Shown: one piece after another, positions 1 to 8,237 of the stretch
Position numbering within the stretch: position 1 is the stretch's first letter
How the letters are laid out: each line of letters opens with the position of its first letter
NCBI RefSeq assembly: GCF_003254625.1
Contig: NZ_QJRJ01000080.1
Location: 310,001 to 374,000, forward strand
Direction of reading: 5' to 3'
Source: Flavobacterium ginsenosidimutans
Lineage (GTDB): Bacteria > Bacteroidota > Bacteroidia > Flavobacteriales > Flavobacteriaceae
Length of the DNA stretch: 64,000 nt
The notes under the pieces: model-generated
The model's input: the letters and a program-made list of their open reading frames with translations, nothing else
The model's database searches: none
Told to the model about the DNA's origin: nothing
Position numbers and translations under genes: made by a program

Positions 1-1172
1 ACAGTTAGCCAATCTTTTATTTTGGCATCTACATTAGTCTTAAAATTATATCTCTTAAAACCTGAACCAATAACAATACCCTCTTGATTTACATAACCAC
101 CAGAAATGTAGTAATTGATACCTTCTTTCCCACCTGAAAATGAAATCTGATGATTCGTCATTACAGCTGTCTTATAAATCTCATCTTGCCAGTTTGTCCC
201 TTTACCCAAAACAGACGGAACCGCAAACTCATCTCTCGGCGCTACACCATAAACAGCCGCTAACGCATTTTGCTGTGTTGCATATTGGCTCAAAGTCATT
301 GTATCCAGTAAACGAGTTACATTCTGAACAGATAAAAACGAATCAAAAGAAATTTTCCCTGTACCTTTTTTTCCTCTTTTTGTAGTAATAATTACAACTC
401 CATTCGAGGCTCTAGAACCATAGATTGCAGTTGCAGAAGCATCTTTCAAAATATCCATTGTTTCGATATCATTTGGATTTAAAAACGCTATTGGACTAGA
501 TGCTACGTTTCCTGTATTTGCGCCTAAATAACCTGTTACAATAGAACCTCCTGTATTAGTATTAGAAGCATCTCCAGAAATTGGAATACCATCTACAATA
601 TACAACGGCTCATTAGTTCCAGATATAGAAGTCGTTCCACGTATTTTTACAGAGACACTACCTCCAGGCTGACCAGAGTTATTCGTAACCGAAACCCCCG
701 CGGCACGTCCTTGCAGTAATTGATCGACAGATACTTGTGGAGAATCTGCAATATCTTTGGCGCCAACTGTAGAAACAGCTCCCATCAAATCTTTTTTCTT
801 CACACTTCTATATCCAACGTTAACTAGTACCTCACGTAAATCTTCAGCACTCAATTTCAGAACAACGTTGATTGTTCCTCCGTTTTTAACATTGATTGTT
901 TGGGCAACATAGCCAATAAATGAAACCGAAATAGTAGAATTTGCGGGTGCTTCAATGGAATATTTTCCATCAAAATCTGTAGAAGCAGTCTTTTTTGAAC
1001 CTGCAACCACTATGTTTGCTCCTGGTATAGACAGTCCTTTCTCATCAGAAACTGTCCCCGAAACCTTCACCTGAGCCATAATAAAATTACTGCTCAGCAA
1101 CAAAAATAATATCAAAGGAACGGCTCTGTGGTTAGCCTTCCAATGAATGAAGCTAGTCATTAGTTTTTTCAT
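1..1172 (-). CDS. SusC/RagA-family TonB-dependent outer-membrane transporter, N-terminal part (runs off the window)
   Basis: The frame is open from an ATG at 1172 to base 1, giving 390 codons. The start MKKLMTSFIHWK is followed by a hydrophobic signal segment ending in FIMAQ. A carboxypeptidase-regulatory-like domain follows (VSGTVSDEKGLSIPGANI, then FDGKYSIEAP). The TonB plug domain comes next (LLQGRAAGVSV, VKIRGT, EPLYIVDGIP, SNGVVIITTKRGKKG). These are hallmarks of SusC proteins, which import oligosaccharides through the outer membrane together with a SusD lipoprotein; susD would lie beyond the left edge. The AraC regulator and mannanase genes beside it suggest manno-oligosaccharides as the substrate, which is inference. 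The family call is firm; the substrate is moderate. Confidence 0.95.
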   Translation of the reverse strand, partial: MKKLMTSFIHWKANHRAVPLILFLLLSSNFIMAQVKVSGTVSDEKGLSIPGANIVVAGSKKTASTDFDGKYSIEAPANSTISVSFIGYVAQTINVKNGGTINVVLKLSAEDLREVLVNVGYRSVKKKDLMGAVSTVGAKDIADSPQVSVDQLLQGRAAGVSVTNNSGQPGGSVSVKIRGTTSISGTNEPLYIVDGIPISGDASNTNTGGSIVTGYLGANTGNVASSPIAFLNPNDIETMDILKDASATAIYGSRASNGVVIITTKRGKKGTGKISFDSFLSVQNVTRLLDTMTLSQYATQQNALAAVYGVAPRDEFAVPSVLGKGTNWQDEIYKTAVMTNHQISFSGGKEGINYYISGGYVNQEGIVIGSGFKRYNFKTNVDAKIKDWLT

Positions 1173-1214
1173 AATAAATGTTTGGTTAGTTTAAATTTGT
1201 TTTATTGCATAATC

Positions 1215-1222
1215 CAAAAGTA
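1215..1222 (-). promoter_or_regulatory. Bacteroidota -7 promoter box for the susC gene
   Basis: On the minus strand the bases read TACTTTTG, an exact match to the Bacteroidetes -7 consensus TAnnTTTG, 43 bases ahead of the susC start codon. A TTG that could be the -33 element is at 1248-1250, but the 25-base spacing is longer than usual. Confidence 0.5.
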
Positions 1223-1289
1223 AATTGTCAGGGGTAATTTTTACTTTCAAATTATTTAACAAATCTATAACAGAGAGGATTATCAAATC

Positions 1290-1319
1290 GATAATATTAT
1301 ATCATTTAATGATAATATT
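1290..1319. promoter_or_regulatory. Direct repeats, candidate AraC-type operator
   Basis: GATAATATT occurs at 1290-1298 and again at 1311-1319, exactly 21 bases apart. Two-turn spacing of direct repeats is typical of AraC-family half-sites. The pair lies just upstream of the susC promoter (minus strand) and beside an AraC-family regulator gene. The repeat is visible in the sequence; its role is inference. Confidence 0.4.
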
Positions 1320-1324
1320 TTTAC

Positions 1325-1338
1325 TTTAAGCGCTTAAA
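1325..1338. promoter_or_regulatory. 14-bp perfect palindrome upstream of susC
   Basis: TTTAAGCGCTTAAA is a perfect palindrome in the 318-base gap between susC and the regulator gene. It resembles a LacI/GntR-type operator half-site arrangement, but no such regulator is in the window. It could bind a dimeric regulator acting with the AraC protein. Apart from this, the direct repeats and the -7 box, I see nothing else in 1173-1490. Confidence 0.35.
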
Positions 1339-1490
1339 AAAACATATATGAAAATAAAATCATATAAAAATTAAATTATTCGCAAAGACAATACTCAAAA
1401 AGAACCTAAACAATGAATAAAAAACAATGAAATCTCAAAAAGCAAACGTTTTCGTTAAAAATAATATTTATCAGTGATAAAAAAGTATCA

Positions 1491-2369
1491 CTATAAAATG
1501 CGCTTCAAACCAGAAAATTCTTCGCGATATTGGCTCGGTGTGCAGTTTTTTGTCGCTTTAAAACTACGATTGAAGTTTGCTATGTTATTAAAACCAGATT
1601 TAAAAGCAACTTCAGAAACACTCATGTCTTTTTCAACCAGCCAGCGTGCCGCATAACCAATTCGAATATCATTTATATAATTGACAAAAGTCTTTCCTGT
1701 ACGTTTTTTAATAAATCGGTTAAAAGAAATAATCGACATACTCGCCACATTTGCAACATCTTCTAATGTAATTTTTTCAGCAAAATGTTTTTGCACATAT
1801 TCATAAACCAATTTCATTTTATCATAATCATCAAACGTATCATAATCTACCGTATAAGTAGAAAGTAAGCGCTGATTTCTAGAATTTGCTAAATCATATA
1901 ATAAAGAAGTGATTTCCAAAAAATAATCCATGCCGTCTAGTTTTGAAAGCCTAACAAGTCTTGGCATCAATTCTTCAGCAGTTTTTTTTGAGAATAAAAT
2001 TCCGTGAATAGATCTGTTAAACATATCTCGAATCGGATTCATAATACGTCTTGACAATAAAGATTCATGAAATAAATCATTATGAAACTGAATTGTTATT
2101 TCGTGTATCTTTTTACTCGTACATTTATTTAATTCCCAGCCGTGATATAAATTCGGGCCAATCAAAACCAATTCGACATTATCAATTTCTTCAATATTAT
2201 CTCCCACAACCCTCTTCACTCCTTTTCCATTTTGAATAAAATTGATCTCAAATTCCGGATGATAATGAACTGGAAAATCAAAACTGTCTTTTACTCTATC
2301 GAAAACCAAAAAGCTGTCGCCCGCAGCAAGCGGAGCAATTTCTCTATAAAAATTTTTTGCAGTACCCAT
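1491..2369 (-). CDS. AraC-family transcriptional regulator with cupin sensor domain
   Basis: The product is 292 residues from the ATG at 2369. The frame extends upstream to 2417, but MGTAKNFYREIAPL is the likelier start because the cupin domain begins right after it. The N-terminal cupin region (FPVHYHPEFEINFI) is a sugar-sensing type. The last 100 residues form two helix-turn-helix motifs of the AraC/XylS family (ITLEDVANVASMS, ISFNRFIKKRTGKTF, VSEVAFKSGFNNIANFNRSF). It sits between susC and the divergent mannanase operon, so it probably activates this mannan locus in response to a mannosaccharide. The regulated sites are inferred from position only. Confidence 0.9.
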   Translation of the reverse strand: MGTAKNFYREIAPLAAGDSFLVFDRVKDSFDFPVHYHPEFEINFIQNGKGVKRVVGDNIEEIDNVELVLIGPNLYHGWELNKCTSKKIHEITIQFHNDLFHESLLSRRIMNPIRDMFNRSIHGILFSKKTAEELMPRLVRLSKLDGMDYFLEITSLLYDLANSRNQRLLSTYTVDYDTFDDYDKMKLVYEYVQKHFAEKITLEDVANVASMSIISFNRFIKKRTGKTFVNYINDIRIGYAARWLVEKDMSVSEVAFKSGFNNIANFNRSFKATKNCTPSQYREEFSGLKRIL

Positions 2370-2676
2370 CTTAAAAACTATTTTCAGGAAAACAATACGT
2401 TTGTTTTTTGACTGCAATAATATGATATATAATTGATAAAATAATATTAATTACACTATAATCATCCGTTTATCTTTGAAAAAATTAATTATCATTTCTT
2501 TAAAAAGAAGATTAATAATAAACATTAATCATTTTTAATTAAAGATCTTTTTATAGTTTTAATAATTTTAACAAGAATATCATAAGGATTTTTCGGACTG
2601 ATAGTAATCTTATTTTTAAAACTGTAAACCATTGTTTATTGTGCTTTTAGCTAAACAACAAACTAATAATTTCTCA
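2370..2676. other. Divergent intergenic region between regulator and mannan operon
   Basis: This 307-base AT-rich gap must carry the promoters of both the AraC gene (minus) and the GH26-led operon (plus). I found no exact TAnnTTTG box close to the ATG at 2677. The AATAATATT word seen in the candidate AraC operator recurs near 2442-2450, which may be chance in such AT-rich DNA. No ORF of note. Confidence 0.4.
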
Positions 2677-3813
2677 ATGAAAAAACATTTTTTAACGCTT
2701 TTGACCGCAACTATAATAAGCAGTTCTTGTATATCTCAAAAAAGTGCAAGTAATACTAATTTGTCACTTTCAGATAAAAAAGCAACAACAGAAACAAAAT
2801 CTTTATATAAAGAACTTAATATTTTAACTCAAAAAGGATTTTTATTCGGGCATCAGGATGATTTGGCTTACGGCGTAAAATGGAAATATGAAGATGGCCG
2901 AAGTGATGTAAAAGATGTTGCTGGAGATTATCCTGCCGTTTATGGATGGGATATTGCTGGTTTAGAAAATGACAGTCCAAATAATATTGACGGCGTTCCT
3001 TTTGCCAAAATGAAACAATATATTATTGATGCAGATGCAAGAGGCGGAATTTCAACTATCAGCTGGCACTTTGATAATCCTGCAACTGGAAAAAATGCTT
3101 GGGATAATACCAAAAATTCTTTAAAAACGATTTTGCCTGGAGCAGAAAATCATAAAAAATTCACTTCTTGGTTAGATAAAGCAGCTGCTTTCTTTTTGTC
3201 TTTAAAGGATAAAAACGGCAATAATATTCCAATTCTTTTTAGACCATTTCATGAGCTTACAGGCGGATGGTTCTGGTGGGGAAAAGGAAACTGTACTCCA
3301 GAGGAATTTAAAACAGCTTGGAAATTCACTTTTGATTACCTTCAGAAAAAAGGTGTTCACAACTTAATTTATGTTTACAATACAGGTGGTTTTGGCAGTG
3401 AAGCTGATTTTTTAGCCAACTATCCAGGTGACGATTACGCTGATATTTTAAGTTTTGACAGTTACCAAAATAGTAATGATCCGGATGGTCAAAAATTTAT
3501 TAGCGAAGTCCAAAATCAATTTAAAATATTAAATGAAATCAGTCTAAAAAAACATAAATTGATGGCTTTGGCAGAAGCTGGTTATGAAGCAGTTCCAGAC
3601 TCAAAATGGTGGACAGGAACTTTATTAAAAGCAATTGGAGATTACAAAATTTCTTATGTGCTTTTATGGAGAAATCACGGCTGGCAAGAAAAAGAACAAA
3701 AAATGCATTACTATGCTCCATTTTCAGGTCAGGTAAGCGAAAAAGATTTTATCGATTTTTACAATCTTGACCAAACAATCTTTGAGAAAGACATTCAGAA
3801 AAAATTAAAATAA
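2677..3813 (+). CDS. GH26 beta-mannanase, secreted or lipoprotein
   Basis: The ATG at 2677 (MKKHFLTLLT) gives 378 residues; a TTG 45 bases upstream is in frame but would put residues ahead of the signal peptide. A Cys at residue 18 (ISSSCIS) may be lipidated, although the lipobox is weak. GH26 features are clear: WDIAGLEND, ISTISWHFDNP, then FRPFHE with the likely acid/base Glu193, GGWFWWG, and LMALAEAG with the likely nucleophile Glu300. The 107-residue spacing matches characterised GH26 mannanases. It heads an operon with the transporter 36 bases downstream. It probably cuts beta-1,4-mannan or releases mannobiose. Confidence 0.92.
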   Translation: MKKHFLTLLTATIISSSCISQKSASNTNLSLSDKKATTETKSLYKELNILTQKGFLFGHQDDLAYGVKWKYEDGRSDVKDVAGDYPAVYGWDIAGLENDSPNNIDGVPFAKMKQYIIDADARGGISTISWHFDNPATGKNAWDNTKNSLKTILPGAENHKKFTSWLDKAAAFFLSLKDKNGNNIPILFRPFHELTGGWFWWGKGNCTPEEFKTAWKFTFDYLQKKGVHNLIYVYNTGGFGSEADFLANYPGDDYADILSFDSYQNSNDPDGQKFISEVQNQFKILNEISLKKHKLMALAEAGYEAVPDSKWWTGTLLKAIGDYKISYVLLWRNHGWQEKEQKMHYYAPFSGQVSEKDFIDFYNLDQTIFEKDIQKKLK

Positions 3814-3849
3814 TTGCCCCAAATAAATTACAACCTTAAAAAATAACCA

Positions 3850-5241
3850 ATGCACGACAAAATTAGTTTAAAAGAAAAAATCGGTTACGGACTTGGAGAC
3901 GCTGCTTCATCTATGTTTTGGAAAATTTTCAGCATGTATCTGCTATTTTTCTACACCGACGTTTTCGGATTGGCGCCTGCTGTAGTTGGAACCATGTTTT
4001 TAATTACTAGAATCTGGGATTCTTGCTTCGACCCGATCGTTGGAATTCTAGCTGATAGAACAAAAAGCAAATGGGGGAAATTTAGACCCTATTTACTTTG
4101 GGTAGCGATACCTTTTGCCGTGATTGGAGTTTTAACTTTTTACACTCCAGATTTTGACGAAAAAGGAAAAATCATCTATGCTTATGTTACATATTCACTG
4201 ATGATGATGATTTATTCTTTAATCAACGTTCCTTACGCATCGCTTTTGGGAGTTATGTCTTCTGATCGAAAAGAAAGAAATACACTTTCTTCTTACCGTA
4301 TGGTTTTTGCTTTTGGAGGAAGTCTTTTAGCGCTTTGGTTAATTGAGCCTTTGGTAAATTATTTCGGTGGAAATTTAAATTCAAAAACAGGTTGGCTTGC
4401 CACAATTGCCGTTTTCGGATTAATTACAACCATCTTTTTCTGGGCTTGTTTTTTATTCACAAAAGAAAGAATCAAACCAATTGCAGACGAACAAAATAAT
4501 CTAAAAGAAGATTTAAAAGATCTTCTAAAAAATAAGCCTTGGTGGATTTTACTTGGAGCAGGAATTGGAGCATTAGTTTTTAATTCTATTCGTGACGGTG
4601 CAGCAGTTTACTATTTCAAATATTATGTAAGCAGTACTATAAACTTCGATTTTTCGCTTTTCGGAACCGATTTCCACATGACACCAACTTCAATTTATTT
4701 GGTTTTGGGACAAGCAGCAAACATCATTGGAGTTATTGCCGCAACACCAATTGCGAATAAAATTGGTAAAAAGAAAACTTTCTTCGGAGCAATGGCATTA
4801 GCTGCAATTTTAAGTCTGGTTTTCTATTTATTCGGAAAAGAAGATATTTTCTTAATCCTGAGTTTCCAAGTTTTAATCAGTATTTGCGCAGGGTGCATTT
4901 TCCCATTAATCTGGTCAATGTACGCAGATAGCGCAGATTATTCAGAATGGAAACAAGGGCGAAGAGCAACAGGATTAGTTTTCTCTGCTTCTTCGATGTC
5001 ACAAAAATTCGGATGGACAATTGGTGGTGCTGGAGCTGGATGGCTTTTAGGATATTACGGTTTTCAAGCCAACGTTGAACAGACTGCAACAGCTCAAAAC
5101 GGAATTCAATTAATGCTGAGTATTCTTCCGGCAATTGCCGCGGCAATATCAGTAGCTTTTATAGCATTTTACCCATTATCAGAAGATAAATTACAAATTA
5201 TAGAACAGGATTTAAACGAAAAGAGAGACCAAAATCATTAA
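3850..5241 (+). CDS. GPH-family sugar:cation symporter (MelB-like), probable mannobiose importer
   Basis: The product is 463 residues with about 12 hydrophobic segments and no signal peptide. The N-terminus (KEKIGYGLGDAASSMFWK) and the segment RIWDSCFDPIVGILADRTKS are typical of the glycoside-pentoside-hexuronide transporters. The C-terminal part has IWSMYADSADYSEWKQGRR, another family signature. It lies between a GH26 mannanase and the GH130/2-epimerase pair, so it most likely brings mannobiose or related disaccharides across the inner membrane with Na+ or H+. The substrate is inferred from context. Confidence 0.9.
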   Translation: MHDKISLKEKIGYGLGDAASSMFWKIFSMYLLFFYTDVFGLAPAVVGTMFLITRIWDSCFDPIVGILADRTKSKWGKFRPYLLWVAIPFAVIGVLTFYTPDFDEKGKIIYAYVTYSLMMMIYSLINVPYASLLGVMSSDRKERNTLSSYRMVFAFGGSLLALWLIEPLVNYFGGNLNSKTGWLATIAVFGLITTIFFWACFLFTKERIKPIADEQNNLKEDLKDLLKNKPWWILLGAGIGALVFNSIRDGAAVYYFKYYVSSTINFDFSLFGTDFHMTPTSIYLVLGQAANIIGVIAATPIANKIGKKKTFFGAMALAAILSLVFYLFGKEDIFLILSFQVLISICAGCIFPLIWSMYADSADYSEWKQGRRATGLVFSASSMSQKFGWTIGGAGAGWLLGYYGFQANVEQTATAQNGIQLMLSILPAIAAAISVAFIAFYPLSEDKLQIIEQDLNEKRDQNH

Positions 5242-5267
5242 AAAAACAGATACAGAAATCAATTGAT

Positions 5268-6458
5268 ATGACAACGATAACATCTTCAGCCACTTTTCTA
5301 GAAAGAAAATCGGCATTAGAAAAACAACATAAAACACTGCTTGAGCAAAAAAACACGCCTCAGGAAATTATTGGAAACGGAATTTATGACCGTTACAAAA
5401 ATCCTGTTGTAACTGCAGCGCACATTCCGTTAAACTGGCGTTTTGATTTTAACGAAAAAGCAAATCCATTTTTACAAGAAAGAATTGGCGTGAATGCAGC
5501 TTTCAACGCTGGAGCAATGAAATGGAATGGAAAATATTTATTGGCTGTTCGTGTGGAAGGAATCGACAGAAAATCTTTTTTTGCTATCGCCGAAAGTCCA
5601 AACGGAATTGATAACTTCAAATTTTGGGATAAACCTTGCGTGATTCCACAAACTGAAGAACCAGATACCAACGTGTACGATATGCGTTTAATTCATCACG
5701 AAGACGGTTATGTTTATGGAATATTCTGTACCGAAAGAAAAGATCCAAAAGCTCCAAAAGGTGATACAAGTTCGGCTGTAGCCAATGCTGGAATCGTTCG
5801 TTCTAAAGATTTAGTAAACTGGGAAAGACTTCCTGATTTAATTTCGAATACAGGACAACAGCGAAATGTAGTTTTACACCCAGAATTTGTAAACGGAAAA
5901 TACGCATTATACACACGTCCGCAAGATGGTTTCATTGATGTTGGATCAGGTGGCGGAATTGGTTTAGGTTATGTTGACGACATGACAAATCCAGTTGTAA
6001 AAGACGAAAAAATCATTTTTGGGAAACAATATCATACCATTTATGAATTGAAAAATGGCTTGGGTCCTGCTCCAATTAAAACTTCAAAAGGCTGGTTACA
6101 TTTGGCACACGGAGTTCGTAATACTGCTGCGGGATTACGCTATACTTTGTACATGTTTATGACCGATTTACATGATATTGCAAAAGTAACACACGTTCCG
6201 GCAGGACATTTTATGGGACCTGAAGGAATTGAAAGAGTTGGAGACGTTTCGAATGTTTTATTTTCTAACGGATGGATCCAAGACGAAGACGGAACGGTTT
6301 ACGTATATTACGCTTCTTCAGATACTAGAATGCACGTGGCGGTTTCATCTGTAGATAAACTTGTCGATTATGTAATAAATACTCCAGCAGATACTTTTAT
6401 TTCGGCAGGTTCAGTGCAAACAATCATTAATCAAATCGAAAAAAATAACGCAATTTAA
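5268..6458 (+). CDS. GH130 4-O-beta-D-mannosyl-D-glucose phosphorylase
   Basis: The 396-residue cytoplasmic protein matches GH130 subfamily 1 closely: NPVVTAAHIPLNWRFDF, GVNAAFNAGAMKWNGKY, VRVEGIDRKSFFAIAES, EEPDTNVYDMRL. Asp133 in that last motif corresponds, to my recollection, to the catalytic Asp131 of the Bacteroides fragilis enzyme. The family converts mannosyl-beta-1,4-glucose and phosphate into mannose-1-phosphate and glucose. The next gene, 7 bases away, is the 2-epimerase that makes its substrate, as in the B. fragilis pathway. Substrate assignment is strong because of this pairing. Confidence 0.92.
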   Translation: MTTITSSATFLERKSALEKQHKTLLEQKNTPQEIIGNGIYDRYKNPVVTAAHIPLNWRFDFNEKANPFLQERIGVNAAFNAGAMKWNGKYLLAVRVEGIDRKSFFAIAESPNGIDNFKFWDKPCVIPQTEEPDTNVYDMRLIHHEDGYVYGIFCTERKDPKAPKGDTSSAVANAGIVRSKDLVNWERLPDLISNTGQQRNVVLHPEFVNGKYALYTRPQDGFIDVGSGGGIGLGYVDDMTNPVVKDEKIIFGKQYHTIYELKNGLGPAPIKTSKGWLHLAHGVRNTAAGLRYTLYMFMTDLHDIAKVTHVPAGHFMGPEGIERVGDVSNVLFSNGWIQDEDGTVYVYYASSDTRMHVAVSSVDKLVDYVINTPADTFISAGSVQTIINQIEKNNAI

Positions 6459-6464
6459 AATATC

Positions 6465-7655
6465 GTGTCATTACAAAGAAAGCTTTTAAAATCGGAATTA
6501 ACCGCAGAACTTGATTCTATTCTAAACTATTGGTCGGAGCGTACTATTGACGATCAAAATGGTGGTTTTGTTGGTCAAATCGATTTTAACGATCATCTGA
6601 TTGCCAATGCAGAAAAAGGTTCGGTTCTTAATGCCCGAATTCTTTGGACGTTCTCTGCCAGTTATCAAACCACTAAAAACGAAAACCACAAAAAACTGGC
6701 AAAAAGAGCATTCGAATTTCTTGCCGCTTATTTTTATGACACACAGTTTGGAGGTCTTTTTTGGAGTATAAATGAGGATAAAACTCCAAAAGACACCAAA
6801 AACCAGATTTACGCTTTAGCTTTTGCGATTTATGGATTGTCTGAATATTATGCAATTTCAAAAGAAGAAAGAGCTTTAGAAATTGCTAAAAACTTATATG
6901 CAAAAATCCAAGAACATAGCTATGACAAGCTAAATAAAGGTTATTTTGAAGCTTTTACCAGAGATTGGCAACCAATTGAAGATTTGCGTTTAAGCGCAAA
7001 AGATGCCAACGAAAAGAAAACAATGAATACGCATCTTCATATTATCGAAGGTTATGTAAATTTATATAAAGTCTGGAAAGACGAAAAGCTGCATCAAGAT
7101 ATTGTTGAATTATTAGAAACGATCGAAAAATATTTCATCAATACGGAAACGGGACATTTGCGCTTGTTTTTTGATGAAAACTGGAAAGAAAAACCAGATG
7201 TGATCTCGTACGGACATGATATCGAAGCAGCTTGGCTTTTGCAGCAATGCGCCGAAATTTCAGGAAACGAAACTTTGATTGCCAATTATAAAAAACACGC
7301 TGTACAGATTGCAGAAGTAACAATTGAGGGTCTTGATTCTGATGGAGGATTATGGTATGAATATGATCCCAAGAAAAAAGAATTAATTCCCGAAAAACAC
7401 TGGTGGCCACAGGCAGAAGCTTTAATTGGTTTTTACAATGCTTATCAATTAACTGGAAAAGACGAATATCTGGACGTTGTTTACAAAATCTGGAAATTCA
7501 CAAAAAAACACATGATTGATCATCAAAACGGAGAATGGTTTTGGGGCGTTTACGATGATTATTCTATAATGAAAAAAGACAAAGCCGGATTCTGGAAATG
7601 CCCTTATCATAACGGCCGAGCCTGTCTAGAACTTATTGCCCGAATTCAAGATTAA
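6465..7655 (+). CDS. Cellobiose/mannobiose 2-epimerase (AGE superfamily)
   Basis: The protein is 396 residues and starts at GTG (6465), 7 bases after the GH130 stop; no in-frame ATG fits the family start. The fold is the (alpha/alpha)6 barrel of the N-acylglucosamine 2-epimerase superfamily: DDQNGGFVGQID near the start, NTHLHIIEGY, SYGHDIEAAWLL and CPYHNGRACLEL. His251 and His382 have the same 131-residue spacing as the two catalytic histidines of Ruminococcus cellobiose 2-epimerase. It turns beta-1,4-mannobiose into mannosyl-glucose for the neighbouring phosphorylase. Confidence 0.92.
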   Translation: MSLQRKLLKSELTAELDSILNYWSERTIDDQNGGFVGQIDFNDHLIANAEKGSVLNARILWTFSASYQTTKNENHKKLAKRAFEFLAAYFYDTQFGGLFWSINEDKTPKDTKNQIYALAFAIYGLSEYYAISKEERALEIAKNLYAKIQEHSYDKLNKGYFEAFTRDWQPIEDLRLSAKDANEKKTMNTHLHIIEGYVNLYKVWKDEKLHQDIVELLETIEKYFINTETGHLRLFFDENWKEKPDVISYGHDIEAAWLLQQCAEISGNETLIANYKKHAVQIAEVTIEGLDSDGGLWYEYDPKKKELIPEKHWWPQAEALIGFYNAYQLTGKDEYLDVVYKIWKFTKKHMIDHQNGEWFWGVYDDYSIMKKDKAGFWKCPYHNGRACLELIARIQD

Positions 7656-7682
7656 TATTTAATGTTTTAAATTCTAATTATC

Positions 7683-8231
7683 ATGAAACAGCTTTTCCTT
7701 TTTAGTCTTTTATTGCTTTCTGCAATAACAAATGCACAAATGAATCTTGTAAAAAATGGTGCTTTTGAGAGAGATCTAGTTAATTGGAGAGGCGAAGAAA
7801 TTGCTGCTCTTTCACCTTATGAAAAAAAATCTGGAAAGAACAGCGTCATGATCAATCAGTTTACGGGAGCAGAATGGCGTGCACTAGATCAAATTGTTTT
7901 AATTCCGAAATTGACTTATGCTGTTGAATGCAGTGTTTGGATCAAAACAGATCAAGTAGAAAGCCAAAAAGAAGAATACAAAGCCGCTGCTGTTATTTTA
8001 GAATTTACAAATGATAATGAAAAACAAATTAGTACAGAAACCATTGCGCAAGTAAAAGGAACAACTAGTTGGACTAATTATAAAAAAGCGGTTAAAATTC
8101 CTTCTGATGCAAAAAAAATAAGAATCATGCTGGCTTTGGCACAAACAAACGGAACCGTGTTTTTTGACGATGTAAATCTAAAAGCGCTTGGAGAAGAAGA
8201 ATATGCAAAAGTAGATTCTCAAAACAAATAA
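7683..8231 (+). CDS. Small secreted carbohydrate-binding-like protein (CBM4/9-type jelly roll)
   Basis: The 182-residue protein has a signal peptide (MKQLFLFSLLLLSAITNAQ). The rest has the pattern of a galactose-binding-like or CBM_4_9 domain: NLVKNGAFERDLVNWRGE at the start, SGKNSVMINQ, and AQTNGTVFFDDVNL at the end. There is no catalytic domain, so it consists of a single binding module. It is 6 bases ahead of a GH26 gene in the mannan operon, suggesting it binds mannan or keeps it near the cell. Binding specificity cannot be read from the sequence. Confidence 0.75.
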   Translation: MKQLFLFSLLLLSAITNAQMNLVKNGAFERDLVNWRGEEIAALSPYEKKSGKNSVMINQFTGAEWRALDQIVLIPKLTYAVECSVWIKTDQVESQKEEYKAAAVILEFTNDNEKQISTETIAQVKGTTSWTNYKKAVKIPSDAKKIRIMLALAQTNGTVFFDDVNLKALGEEEYAKVDSQNK

Positions 8232-8237
8232 TCTAAA

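Noticed and set aside
140..385. 81-codon plus-strand frame at the left edge
   Set aside because: It lies opposite the susC coding frame, whose plug-domain motifs are unmistakable, and its protein shows no motif or start context.
1473..1492. AGTGATA/TATCACT hairpin at the end of the AraC gene
   Set aside because: It has only a short stem with no clear T run after it, overlaps the stop codon, and could be chance in AT-rich DNA.
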